A stretch of DNA of 64,000 nucleotides. It comes from Microvelia longipes (Eukaryota; Arthropoda; Insecta; Hemiptera; Veliidae). Below the pieces are notes generated by a model. That model saw only the letters and a program-made list of their open reading frames with translations, did no database searches and had not been told where the DNA came from. A program made the position numbers and the translations under genes. The DNA lies in the NCBI GenBank assembly GCA_018340805.1, contig JACMZG010001870.1:15497651-15561650 (forward strand), written 5' to 3'. Of the stretch, positions 47,662 through 57,329 are shown piece after piece (the stretch's first letter is position 1; every line of letters begins with the position of its first letter).

Positions 47662-47716
47662 GTTTATTTATACACTGAAGATGGGAAACGTCCCGAAACG
47701 CGTCTGAATAAATTGT
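47662..47716 (+). ncRNA. Hammerhead-like ribozyme motif, + strand copy
   Basis: CUGAAGA (47675-47681), a GGGA/UCCC hairpin with loop AACG (47683-47694), GAAA (47695-47698), then CGCGUC with predicted cleavage after C47704. Stem I: the eight bases before CUGAAGA (47667-47674) pair with UGAAUAAA (47705-47712), seven of eight pairs formed. Stem III is only an ACGCGU self-complement. Core bases C3 U4 G5 A6 N7 G8 A9 and G12 A13 A14 are all present, plus one extra U before stem II. Confidence 0.68.
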
Positions 47717-48347
47717 AATAATATTGTGATAGACAAAGTATAATAAATAAGTTTTTTCTTTTTTAAATATTGTGTTTTATTAATTACATAAAATGTGCAA
47801 TTATTACAAAATCTCGGTCGAAACAACAAATTTTGTTATTAATAGTTTTTAGAATTTTGGATTGGAGTCTATGATAATTAGGAGGTTCGGTGTCCAGACC
47901 TCTATGTAGGTCCAAGCTAAGTGTTGCCCCACCCAATATTCAAGAAGATGGGGATAATTAGGATCCAAAAAAAGTATTAATAACTCTACGGCCATAAACT
48001 ACTGTGCGATAGCATTTGTAATGAATTAAAACAGCGTATCATCTGGGTACAAATCGTTGGAGATAAATAAATAAATAACCATTTATTGCATAAATAACAA
48101 ATATGCATGCTTCGATAAATTACTATTTATAATAATTTTAATTAGTTCATGCAAATCGACCTAAGTCGTGGTGCCGTGATAGCTTTAGTCCATGACGGAT
48201 GTCTCCATCGTTGCAGATAGGAGACTAAAAGTCATAAAAATTAATTCCATCCATAAAAAGTATTCAACATATCATAATACACATTTCATTGTAATATTAT
48301 AATAAAAAACAGAAAAATATAAGTCAAACCTATAACCTTAGAATAAC

Positions 48348-48391
48348 CTGCAATGAAGTTTTGCAACGATATCAGAACCAAAATCAGTTAC
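48348..48391 (-). CDS. Candidate signal-peptide exon of the SEA-domain protein, defective as assembled
   Basis: On the - strand a T-rich tract and ACAG precede 48391, and AG/GTTATT follows 48348, delimiting 44 nt. In the phase needed to join the exon at 31193 it reads LILVLISLQNFIA plus a split Gly, which would give ...NFIAGQDYFFGN, a good signal-peptide core and cleavage region. However, the codon at the 5' edge is TAA and there is no ATG. One surplus A there would turn it into a clean in-frame exon (GTA CTG ATT), with ATG in an unseen upstream exon. The implied intron is 17 kb. Low confidence, because hydrophobic runs arise easily in AT-rich DNA. Confidence 0.3.
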
Positions 48392-48574
48392 CTGTAACAC
48401 AAAAATAACAAATAATTAAAACCAAATTCATAAAAATATATGCCCCCTTTTAAATTATAGACCCGCTATAGTTTTTACAGGAAAATCAGAAGAAAATGTC
48501 TCTAGTAGCTGCAAGTAAACAGTTAAGCAGTGAAACAGATACAAAACTGTGTAATCAGCGTCTATAGCCACGAC

Positions 48575-48813
48575 CATAAAAATATATTCTAGCGGTGCCT
48601 TAGTGGTCGAATTTTCAAACATCGAAAAAGTAACCTGACTACCATAGACTATCAATATAATCAAATAAACAAAACAAAATTACAGTAACATAAATTAAAG
48701 AACGTTTAAAATGCATATCAAAACTCAACAGAGCCCCTGTGAGCCCCAAAAAGGTGTTTCATGCCTCTTAATGTATTGAGATAGGCTATGCCTCTATAGT
48801 ATATATCTCTATG
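48575..48813 (+). mobile_element. hAT-like MITE (family H), internal deletion
   Basis: Starts CATAAAAATATATTCTAGCG and ends AGTATATATCTCTATG. Shares AAACATCGAAAAAGTAACCT and GAGCCCCAAAAAGGTGTTTC with the family. 239 bp because the GGAGGTTTC region is deleted. The flanks (CCACGAC left, CGCACGAC two bases away on the right) resemble each other but do not form a clean 8-bp duplication. Confidence 0.75.
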
Positions 48814-48819
48814 ACCGCA

Positions 48820-49425
48820 CGACCGCCACTGCTCTCGCTTAGAAGCTGGTCTAGTAGCTACGGGCCTGAAGTCCTAATCCTACATAGTACACCCACCATA
48901 AATAAAAGACGGTACTACATATGAGGTTTCAGTTCAAAGATGATTTTTAAGGGCTACTTTTACTTACTAGAGGATAATACTAGACATTCCAATAGTACTA
49001 GGCATGTGGATTTTCCCCTAAAAAGAATAGTTCTTTTTTGAGACTATTGAGAGATCCAGTTCTTTATTTATTTTATTAGGGTGGTAAGTAACTCAGAAGC
49101 ATCGCAAAAAGAGTAAATGGAGATATAAACACGACTATAACCTGCTGTAATTATACATTTTTTAGACCTATTTAGTTTATTCACAAATGTTAAGAACATC
49201 AAAGTAAATTGCACAAACAAGTAAACATATTTTGAGAAGAAATCTTATCACTGTAAGATTTTATAAATTTTATTTGTATAAAATAAAAAGGTTATAGATC
49301 AAAATATTAAAAATTATTTTGAGTTTTAGGTCGAGCTATTCTAAAGAGAATAAAAAATCAATTTACCAAGCTTTCAACTATATATTAAGTTTTTTCAAGA
49401 TGCATGATGATAATAAAATAAATGG
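48820..49425. other. DNA without recognised features
   Basis: No exon or element recognised. Confidence 0.45.
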
Positions 49426-49429
49426 TTTT

Positions 49430-49945
49430 TTTCGAGCGGCTGTAAAGTAGGCACTTTAAAGCCTCAAAAAAGTAGGGGAAATGCTTTTTTTTACCGTCTA
49501 AGGCAGATTTGTAATATTTTACTGTTGGTGACTGTAAAAAACTAGGAAACTGTCGCTGGTGAGGTTCCTCAATGTCCACTAGGAGGGCGCTAGTAGTCTA
49601 CTACAAGGTTATAACCTACCTTACCTCTTGTTCTTACTTTTTCCACATAAATAATCGAAGTTTTTTTTTCGGAAAGTAAATAGTTAATTATTTATTATAC
49701 AGTTTTTAATAATCATGTATAGTGATTCAGAAATTAAAAATAAGCCGCCAGAATTGAAACTTTTGGCCAACGAAGCGATCGAAAAAAGTGTACCGGCAAA
49801 TTTGTATACGTTATACAGTTTTTTCTTATAAATAGTTGTTTAGTACTACTACACTTGACAAAAATAGCATGTGCTACAGCTACACGACTTGGAATGTTTT
49901 TTTTACCTGGGCTACTTTAAAGCGAAGCGATACGCTCGAGAGTAA
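49430..49945 (+). mobile_element. Non-autonomous element with imperfect inverted ends and a short N-terminal coding relic
   Basis: The left end has TCGAGCGGCTGTAAAGTA and CACTTTAAAGCC; the right end, reverse-complemented, has TCGAGCGTATCGCTTCGC and TTTAAAGTAGCCCAGG. Inside, ATG at 49716 opens 37 codons: MYSDSEIKNKPPELKLLANE, AIEKSVPAN, ending at TAA (49827-49829). In my recollection the start resembles N termini of insect proteins related to Crypton-type tyrosine recombinases (acidic start, PPEL, then KS-P), but no catalytic region is present. A deletion derivative of such a transposon is a possibility only. Confidence 0.4.
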
Positions 49946-50149
49946 ATATAGTCGTCACGGTAAAAACAGACCTTTTTCACAGTCTTGTAACATAATATAC
50001 TATTTATTAACAATTAAAAATTTAAATTAATTTTTAAATGTTTTTATTTTAAAATTATATCCCTCGAAAAAGGAAATTTTGAATGCTTGGTAAATTGATT
50101 TTATCGAATTTAAAAAAAAAAAGGTTCGGAGTCATGGGTCATGCACATG

Positions 50150-50290
50150 CATGTATGTATGTACGAGATTTGTGTTTCTAGACGTTTCTATCGCACACAA
50201 TAACATTCGAACGCTTTTTTGAGTCAAAATGAAACTACGAACAAAACTAAACTTAGTTAATGTCCCGAACCCTATTTATTTATTTTCGAT
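50150..50290 (+). repeat. Dispersed repeat family C, short copy
   Basis: ATGTATGTATGTACGAGATT, TAGACGTTTCTATCG, ATTCGAACGCTTTTTTGAGT and TTAATGTCCCGAACCCTAT follow the order of the 34.6-kb copy. Confidence 0.6.
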
Positions 50291-51257
50291 CAGTTCCACC
50301 TAAAAACTCAAAATAATTTTTATTTCATACAATGATATAATATATTTTAATGTTTTAAATATATTTCAAACAACAAACAAGTAAGCACAAGCAAGAAACT
50401 AAGTAAACGATAGTAAACAAACAATTTATTAAATGTATTAAGACAAATATCCAGGTTTAGTTAATAGTATGCTAGATACGGACTTGTATATGTAATGCGG
50501 GATAGTATATCGTATTAAAAACTGATGGAATAAAGGCTTAAAAAAAGATAAGGCTTTAATTCTATTACAAAAATATACTGTTTTTTAATTATTTATCTAT
50601 TATTGTGGTCATTTTCAGAACGATAATTCACATCACATAAAAACTATCTCATTATCTTAATTATAAAAGATTTTTACTCAGATCGTTTTTAGGTTATACT
50701 AAAATGACGGCACGGTATTTCAGGTGTGATCTAATATAACTTTATAAAGTCTCACATCTACTACATGAAAGACTTCCATAAAATTCTTGTTAGTACGGCA
50801 TATAAAATCGTATACTACCATTTATACCTATCTCTCTTTACTCAGACTAAGAAATAAATGGTTAGAAAAGGAGAAATAATAAAATTAGTTTTAAAAAGGA
50901 AAAAACAGAAAGTCTTAAGTATCAATAATTCAATAAATAAATAATATCAGGGTACCTCAATAAAACAATTAATAAATTGGTACCTCAGGGTACCTCGACA
51001 CTTTTCCTTAAAACTCGCTTTGCTTGTCATCAGAATTTCATGAATACTCGAAGCTTAAGATGGCATTACTTCGGTCTCGTTATGATCGACCTTGGAATTA
51101 TAAAGTATCTAAATATCTAGGGTGTTATGGCGTTAAGTTAATAATGCTTAGCGTAGTAATACGGCAAATAGGCATTCAGGTAATACTACATTTACGAATG
51201 CTTTAAAGACATAAAGATCATACTTAGCTGCCATTTAGTGAATTTTCAAAAAATGAG

Positions 51258-51460
51258 CTTATGAGGTTGGGGCCATGGAGGGGGGAAAGTGGGGGGAGGG
51301 TAGATTTTTAATGGGGGAGCTCCCATTAAACTATAACTTTCGAACCCTTTCTTGGATCGAAATAAAACTTGATACAATAATTAACCTTGTTGATGTCCCA
51401 AAATCTATTTTTTATGAAATACGTGTGACGTCATTAACCCACAACAATGACCCCACAAAC
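51258..51460 (+). repeat. Dispersed repeat family C, third copy
   Basis: GGGGCCATGGAGGGGGGAAA, AACTTTCGAACCC, TTGGATCGAAAT and GTGTGACGTCATTAACCCAC, without the microsatellite. The open frame across it is unlikely to be coding. Confidence 0.62.
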
Positions 51461-51649
51461 TTCAAATCTTTTAATAGCCATAAAAATAATAACTTTGTAA
51501 GCTTGACTAATAAAAATAAGTTGGTTCACTTATTTATAAAATTAATTTCGTTTGTTTTCAGTTCTAGTTTACTATGTTTTTATAGATACGAAACTGAATC
51601 AGGTCTGAAAATAAAGTTAAGGTTGTTGTTGAGAAAATGATTAATAGCG

Positions 51650-52400
51650 AAAAGTTTTTCCTGCTTGTTTTTTAACTTCTTCCCCAAAGTTAAAATAAAC
51701 TAGGCTAATAAAGTATAATGCTTGGAGTTGTAAATTCATTAATTAAAAGGGAAACATTAAATTACATAAAAAAACACTGTTTAAGAAAAATAATTAGAAT
51801 TAATGTTTTCGTGAGTTAATTAACTAATGAATGAAAGTGAAGATTAAGTTTAAAACAATACTTAAAAAAGCAAAATTGAAAACACAAAGTAAAGAGTGGA
51901 TGTACAATAGTTGAGTTTGTTACTTTGTAAGGCATCAAGTCAAATTTAAAAGTAAAAATAAAAAAAAAATAGCTTAAATTTTAACACTAGCCAATATTTT
52001 CAGGTCATAATATATTCACCTTGAATCATATCTTATCTATTATCTAAGTCTAAATAGATTTTATTAAAACCAGTGCTTTTGGAGATAATATCAAATATAA
52101 AGCCGGAAAGTTGAATCCACGTTACATATTAGCTTCAGATAATGTGTTTATTAATTATTTTTTAAATAATACATAAGTCTAAAGATTAATTTATCATTAA
52201 GCATTAGTCATAATTATTAATCATTTTATTTGATTCATTATTCGATTTTGTTATTTTTTGTTTTTCCTTTTAATTTCATTTATATACATACATATTTAAT
52301 CTCCCTTGTATTTTATTCATTATGCTTTATGTATGTTTATATTTTATTTTATCTATTTAATTATTTTTTGGCTTTTATTTAGGCTATTCTAACTTGTTTG
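51650..52400. other. DNA without recognised features
   Basis: AT-rich, no exon or element ends recognised. Confidence 0.45.
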
Positions 52401-52404
52401 TTAG

Positions 52405-52480
52405 GTTTTGCACTGATGATGGCCTCTAGTTAGGTTGAAAGCGCTTAGCCAATAAAATTTTGTTCTGTGGAGAGACTTCT
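52405..52480 (+). mobile_element. Penelope-like fragment with hammerhead-like core
   Basis: CUGAUGA (52413-52419), U, a GGCCU/AGGUU hairpin with loop CUAGUU, GAAA (52437-52440), then a downstream GTGGAGAGACTTC block that also occurs beside the 45.3-kb palindrome. Stem I is not convincing here, so the ribozyme may be inactive. The shared block supports a common element family. Confidence 0.45.
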
Positions 52481-52544
52481 TTTCTTTTATTATTTATGAT
52501 GGACTCCATTCACGCACATTCTACTATTATAAGTTTAAAGAGTC

Positions 52545-52870
52545 TGAACACTAATAGCTCAGTTGTTCAAAGCGTAAGGCTTTTTTTAAGGTCGCCCAGG
52601 GATATGTCTAGTCCTAAATTAGCCCAGGTTCAAATCCCAGTCAAGCCACTTGATTTCCACGTTAAACATTAGGTCTACTGATGATCGCGAAAAAGTGGGC
52701 CTGAGAGTACAGCTAGGTTCAAGAGGATAAATGAATGTTGGGTGGATTTCTTAGTAGACAATTTGGTGAGCGATTAAAGAAATCCAAGAATTATCCTATC
52801 CGCGGTTGCTACCACAGGAGTGCCCGCAATCCTTAATGAGGTAGAAAGCTATCAAAAGGCTTCTAATTAA
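52545..52870 (+). mobile_element. tRNA-derived SINE
   Basis: An A box TAGCTCAGTTG at 52555-52565 and a B box GGTTCAAATCC at 52627-52637 define a tRNA-like RNA polymerase III promoter. They stand about 60 bp apart, longer than in a tRNA, so this is a SINE head and not a tRNA gene. The tRNA-unrelated body (GTGGGCCTGAGAGTACAGCT, GGATTTCTTAGTAGACAA, GGTTGCTACCACAGG) ends in AT-rich sequence. No target duplication was found, so the right end is approximate. Confidence 0.75.
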
Positions 52871-53377
52871 ATGTTAAAATCTTCTTTTTATAAAGAGAAA
52901 GAGGTTATATCAACTGTGAATAAGATGATATCTATTATTTGAGATAGCAATTATTTTTAGAGAATAAAAGTACTGGAAGTTTAATAGTACTTAAAATTAT
53001 AACTGGAAATAATTTAGATAAAGATCTGTTATTTACTTGTTATAATTCCACTCAGCACAAAACTAGTGATAACGCAATTATAAGTGGACGGAGAAGTCAT
53101 TAGCGAACGCTAGTGGGGAGGGGGTTAAAACCCAGGCTGTAGAGAAGGTTCAAGCCTAGATGGGGCGGAATACTAAGAGCAAATGAGGCACGAAGCAAAG
53201 GGCCATTACGAGGCAACGCTGTACTTAAGATGTTAAACGTTTTTTTTTAGGTTAAGACGTCGTTAAAATATTACTCGGGGTTCTGTTCAGACCATTAACT
53301 GTATTTGTTTTTATAAGTATGGTTTATTAGTAAAGAATAAATTAAAATGTTTTTACCTTTATTCCGCTTCAAGCATT

Positions 53378-53417
53378 GGCTTAGACCAAAATCACGTGGC
53401 TTAGACCAAAATCACGT
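53378..53417. repeat. 20-bp perfect tandem duplication
   Basis: GGCTTAGACCAAAATCACGT is present twice in a row, creating CACGTG at each unit end. Too short to assign to an element. Confidence 0.85.
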
Positions 53418-53698
53418 GAAAACGCCGTGAGAGTGGTCTTAATTTTCTTGTATTTATAGTCGAATGAAGAAAATCGAGAGAAGGTAGTGTCAAAAGGAGC
53501 AAAGGTAAATATCAGCTACAATATCAGCCACGAACCACTTGCTATTATTTACGTCCATCCATCGGAAAAACATTTAATACCAATGAATATTTATGAAATA
53601 ATTTATCTACACCTTGTATCGAAAAGAGCTATTATTATGTGGGATTTATGTGGGGATATTATTAGGGTAGGATAATCACTTTCCTGCCCTAGGGGAAA

Positions 53699-53878
53699 AA
53701 CAGTGATACAAAAAAATGTATTGATTTAGGTAAATTTTGTTTTATTATGTTGGGAGTGATTGAACTCCCTGGAGAGTTAAACTAATATAAAATAAACAGT
53801 GATACCAAAATAAAGCCTATTTATTTTGTTTTATTATGTTGGGAATGTTAACTCCCAGGTGCGTTAAACTAATATATA
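53699..53878. repeat. Tandem duplication, about 90-bp unit
   Basis: AACAGTGATAC, TTTTGTTTTATTATGTTGGG, AACTCCC and GTTAAACTAATAT occur in the same order at 53699-53794 and 53795-53878. Confidence 0.8.
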
Positions 53879-54179
53879 TCCCTCAACCTGACAGCCTCCT
53901 GAGCAAATGCAGTTTTATCTTGCAGAGAAAATTGGACCTCATGCAGGAAAACATTCTTTGAGCCTATGTGGCGTAAATAACTATTACTGACTTATGAAGC
54001 AGTAACGACCTATAATTTGACATATTAATCGCTTATGTAGCAGTATATAATTTTATAATTGCTGATAATGAAATGAAACTATAAGAATTCCAATAAGAAC
54101 AGTACATTTACTGGTCTTATATAAATTTTAATCGTGACATATTATTGAAATCGATGCGATCATTTCAATTAAGTACATC

Positions 54180-54300
54180 ATAAAAATTTTCCGGAGAGCA
54201 CAACTAGACCTAAAGATTGTTTTTGTGCCAAGTTTCAACTTTCTATTATAAATCACTGGGACGATAATAGACAGAAAAATCAGGGTGTTGCAAAAACGAA
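54180..54300. mobile_element. Dispersed repeat family D
   Basis: TTTTCCGGAGAGCACAACTA, TTTTTGTGCCAAGTTTCAAC and GACGATAATAGACAG match 59138-59290 and the weaker 37190 copy. Confidence 0.6.
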
Positions 54301-55199
54301 TGATTTTAGTAAAATTCCGCGCACATTACACATTTAGTGCGCACATTATTTTAAATCCTTCAATTTGGCCCCTCTTCAACAAATTTAAACCAATCATATA
54401 TTTACGAACATGATATGGAAAGCACTGCATTCTCATTTTAATCTTGAACCAAAAATAACAAAAGGAAACTATTGAGTTATATTTAGAATTATAAGGGTAA
54501 CAAAATTACGGCTATTCATGATAAATCTTTCCTAAATTTAACATAAAAACCCCCCAACAAAAAAATAATATTATTAGGGGAGGTTCTATTCAGGCTTCCC
54601 AACCTCAACATATGCTTGTAAAAAAGGACAATTGGATAACAAGAGGCCCCGAAAAAAGGTCACTTTTCCTAAAAGTTGTCATGGCGACAGCATGTCCAGC
54701 ACGAGATCCTAAAACCTACTCGGGACGAATCCTAAAGAGGGGCTTATAGTAATAACATGAATGAAATCATTTTGAGTAATACGGGTTCAGAAAAGGCATG
54801 TTCAATAAAATTATACATTTTCTCGAGCTATATTTCTTTGAAAATATGCTTATTTATTCCTTGGGAATTGAATAAAAGAAAACGAGGAAAAAGTCCTTAC
54901 TTATAAATACTTAATTCGGTGTAAGATATTTAGGGCGAGTGTGAAGATGATAAGGTAGTCAAATTTAGGAAAGAAAACTCTGAAGAGGATTCTTTAGATA
55001 CTAAGAACAATGCAGTTTAGAAAACATTGTTTCGATGTTTAATAATGTTAATTAGTTTAATAAATAAAGTTTTAGTGTTTAATAGTTTAAGGTGGTTTGA
55101 ATTTTAATGGGTTTTAAGTATTTAATGTTTAAACCAAGTCAGTTAATGTCTATATTAATGTAATGTAAGTTAACCTAAATCCTAGAGATAGGTTTTGAA

Positions 55200-55985
55200 G
55201 AATCCAAATCGAGAAAGGTAAGTATGACGTTGAAGAAAAAAGTATATGTTGAAGAAGAAGAGAAAACACGTTGACCTAGTATATTGAATGAAGAGGAAAC
55301 CACGTTGACACTGTATTGAAATAGAAGAGGAAACACGTGACCTAGTTATATGTTGAATAGAAGAGGAACCACGTTGACCTAGTATATGTTGAGAAGACGA
55401 GAAACCCGTTGACCTAGTATATTGTTAGAACCTGAGAGAGGAAATGACAAAGAGACATTATATTATAGGGCCCTCTATTGGTTGGATTTTGGAACATCGA
55501 AGAAATAACCTGACCACCTTCGATTATCAACATAATGAAATAAACAGAACTTTTTTAATGTTAAAAAATAAACAGATTTTAATGAGGTTACACAGAGCCC
55601 CTGAGAGCCCCAAAATGATGTTTCAGGCCTCTCAATGTATTTAGATAGGCTTTGCCCCCTCTAGTATATATCTCCATGGAAAGAAAGAGAAATCAGGTTA
55701 GCCTGTATGTTAAAATCGAAGAAAACCACGTTGACCTAGTATGTAAAAGAAGAGGAAACCACGTGAAATGGAAAGGAGACCAGGTGCTCTAGTAAATGTT
55801 GAAAAAGAAGAGGAAACCACCTAGTATATGTTGAAATCGAAGAGGAAACCACGTTGACCTAGTATATGTTGAAAAGAAGAGGAAACCACGTTGACCTAGT
55901 ATATGTTGAAAAGAAGAGGAAACCACGTTGACCAAGTATATGTTGAAAAAAAGAGGAAACTACGTTGACCTAGTAAATGTTCAAA
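55200..55985. repeat. 37-bp minisatellite interrupted by a hAT MITE
   Basis: Degenerate copies of a unit with GAAGAGGAAACCACGTTGAC and CTAGTATATGTTGAA occupy 55200-55447 and resume at 55690-55985. Copies near 55860-55950 are the most uniform. Confidence 0.9.
55448..55678 (+). mobile_element. hAT-like MITE (family H) inside the 37-bp minisatellite
   Basis: From CAAAGAGACATTATATTATA to CTAGTATATATCTCCATG. Shares ATTTTGGAACATCGAAGAAA, GAGCCCCTGAGAGCCCCAAA and GGCTTTGCCCCCTCTAG with the family. Flanks GGAAATGA and GAAAGAAA are only similar, perhaps because the target was itself repetitive. The open frame across it is not a gene. Confidence 0.78.
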
Positions 55986-55989
55986 TGGA

Positions 55990-57270
55990 AGATAGCAAAT
56001 ATGGAAATAACACGAATTCTCTCAAAATGAATAATATTATAATGAAGCAAATTTCAGCAATTTTCAGTTTCTTTAGTTAAACAAGTAGTTAGTTACACTG
56101 CGCAGAGAACCAAGATTTATTTCCCTAAATTTCTTTTTTTTACATCTCTCTTCTGAAGAGTAATTAAAACTTAATTATCTTAATTTTTATACAATAACCT
56201 ACCCCGAGTGAAACATGTTAACCAAAAACATTTATTTATTCAGACTTTATAAATATTTGTTACATTTTATTATAAGGTTAGACAATTACAATTTTTTTAT
56301 GGATCAATATTTACATTAAAAAATTGCGAATAAAAGTGTTCAAACTGTATTAACAATATAACACACGAGAATAAAACATATTAAAGCTTTCAGTCTGCAA
56401 TAATTGAATTTTATTAATAAAAACATGCCATGAAAAATTTTATTCAAAATCATTTTTTCCAATACATAACTCAACAAATGGAAATATCAAATATCGAAAA
56501 TTTGAAGTAAGTTTTTATTTTCCAATTAGAAATACCAACATTTTTTTTTTTAGATTTAATTTAAATTTATTTTCTCAATATTTGTTTGATCGATTAAAAG
56601 AATAACAAATTATTAAAATAAAATAAAAATGAGGTAATAAAATCAGTGTAAATTTTTAATGGAAATAGTTTTTCCAAAGGGAACTGACGATTTTAGCTTT
56701 AAAAACTCGCCATTTAGCGTTAATTACCACAGCTGATACTGACTATTATAAACGCTGTAAATAGTTAAGCGTATTGTTCAATAGTCCTGTCAAGTTAGTG
56801 GAAAAAATTAGCTTAAATAGACAGAAAATTTCAGAATTTTGGAAAAGTGGTTTAATAGGTTTGCATGGTTTTTCTTTCTAAAATAATAAATGTTTCCGAG
56901 GGCAGGGAGCCCCCCCCCCGCCACAGAAGCAATAAATCCTATTTTTGCTTTGTACCAAATACCTCAAAAAGTTTACGCTAATTTTGGTAATTTGAGAAGT
57001 TATTCTTTGTTTTATTTTGTAATAAATAGCCCAAACATATTTTAGCTACTACCCTTTGAGTCAACAGGTGCTCGGCGCTTTTTCATTTTTTACAATAGTA
57101 AATTTGACTTCAATGCACGCATTACTAAATAAGAAGCAATAGCATGTAAAATATAAGAACTAAGAACAAAATGGTAAAATTTGTGCAAATGATGTTTATA
57201 TTTAAAAAAAATTAATCACAAAAAAATTATTAAAACAACATTTAATTGCAAATTTTTTATTTAAATTAAT
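55990..57270. other. AT-rich DNA without recognised genes
   Basis: No exon recognised. Poly-C at about 56911-56919. Confidence 0.5.
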
Positions 57271-57276
57271 TAAATT

Positions 57277-57323
57277 AAAAAAAACTAAATTGCAATTTAT
57301 GAAATTGTAATTTAGTTTTTTTT
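57277..57323. repeat. 22-bp hairpin with ATG loop
   Basis: Arms 57277-57298 and 57302-57323 are inverted copies with one mismatch, rich in A/T. Low-complexity edges make an element assignment uncertain. Confidence 0.75.
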
Positions 57324-57329
57324 ATTTTA

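Larger units (their letters stand above)
47513..47793. mobile_element. 280-bp palindrome with a hammerhead-like motif on each strand
   Basis: The two arms, meeting near 47653, are inverted copies over about 135 bp (for example ACTTTGTCTATCACAATATT and its complement). AATAGTTTTTAGA occurs at 47500-47512 and 47841-47853 and may be the target duplication. Each arm carries the motif CUGAAGAU-GGGAAACGUCCC-GAAACGCGUC pointing outwards. This head-to-head arrangement of a Penelope-like terminal region suggests a twin-primed or inverted insertion. No coding capacity. Confidence 0.75.

Noticed and set aside
49385..49579. 64-codon - frame as a gene
   Set aside because: Overlaps the inverted end and leader of the element at 49430-49945; no domain recognised.
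52555..52637. A true tRNA gene on the + strand
   Set aside because: A and B boxes are too far apart and the cloverleaf cannot be drawn; it is a SINE head.
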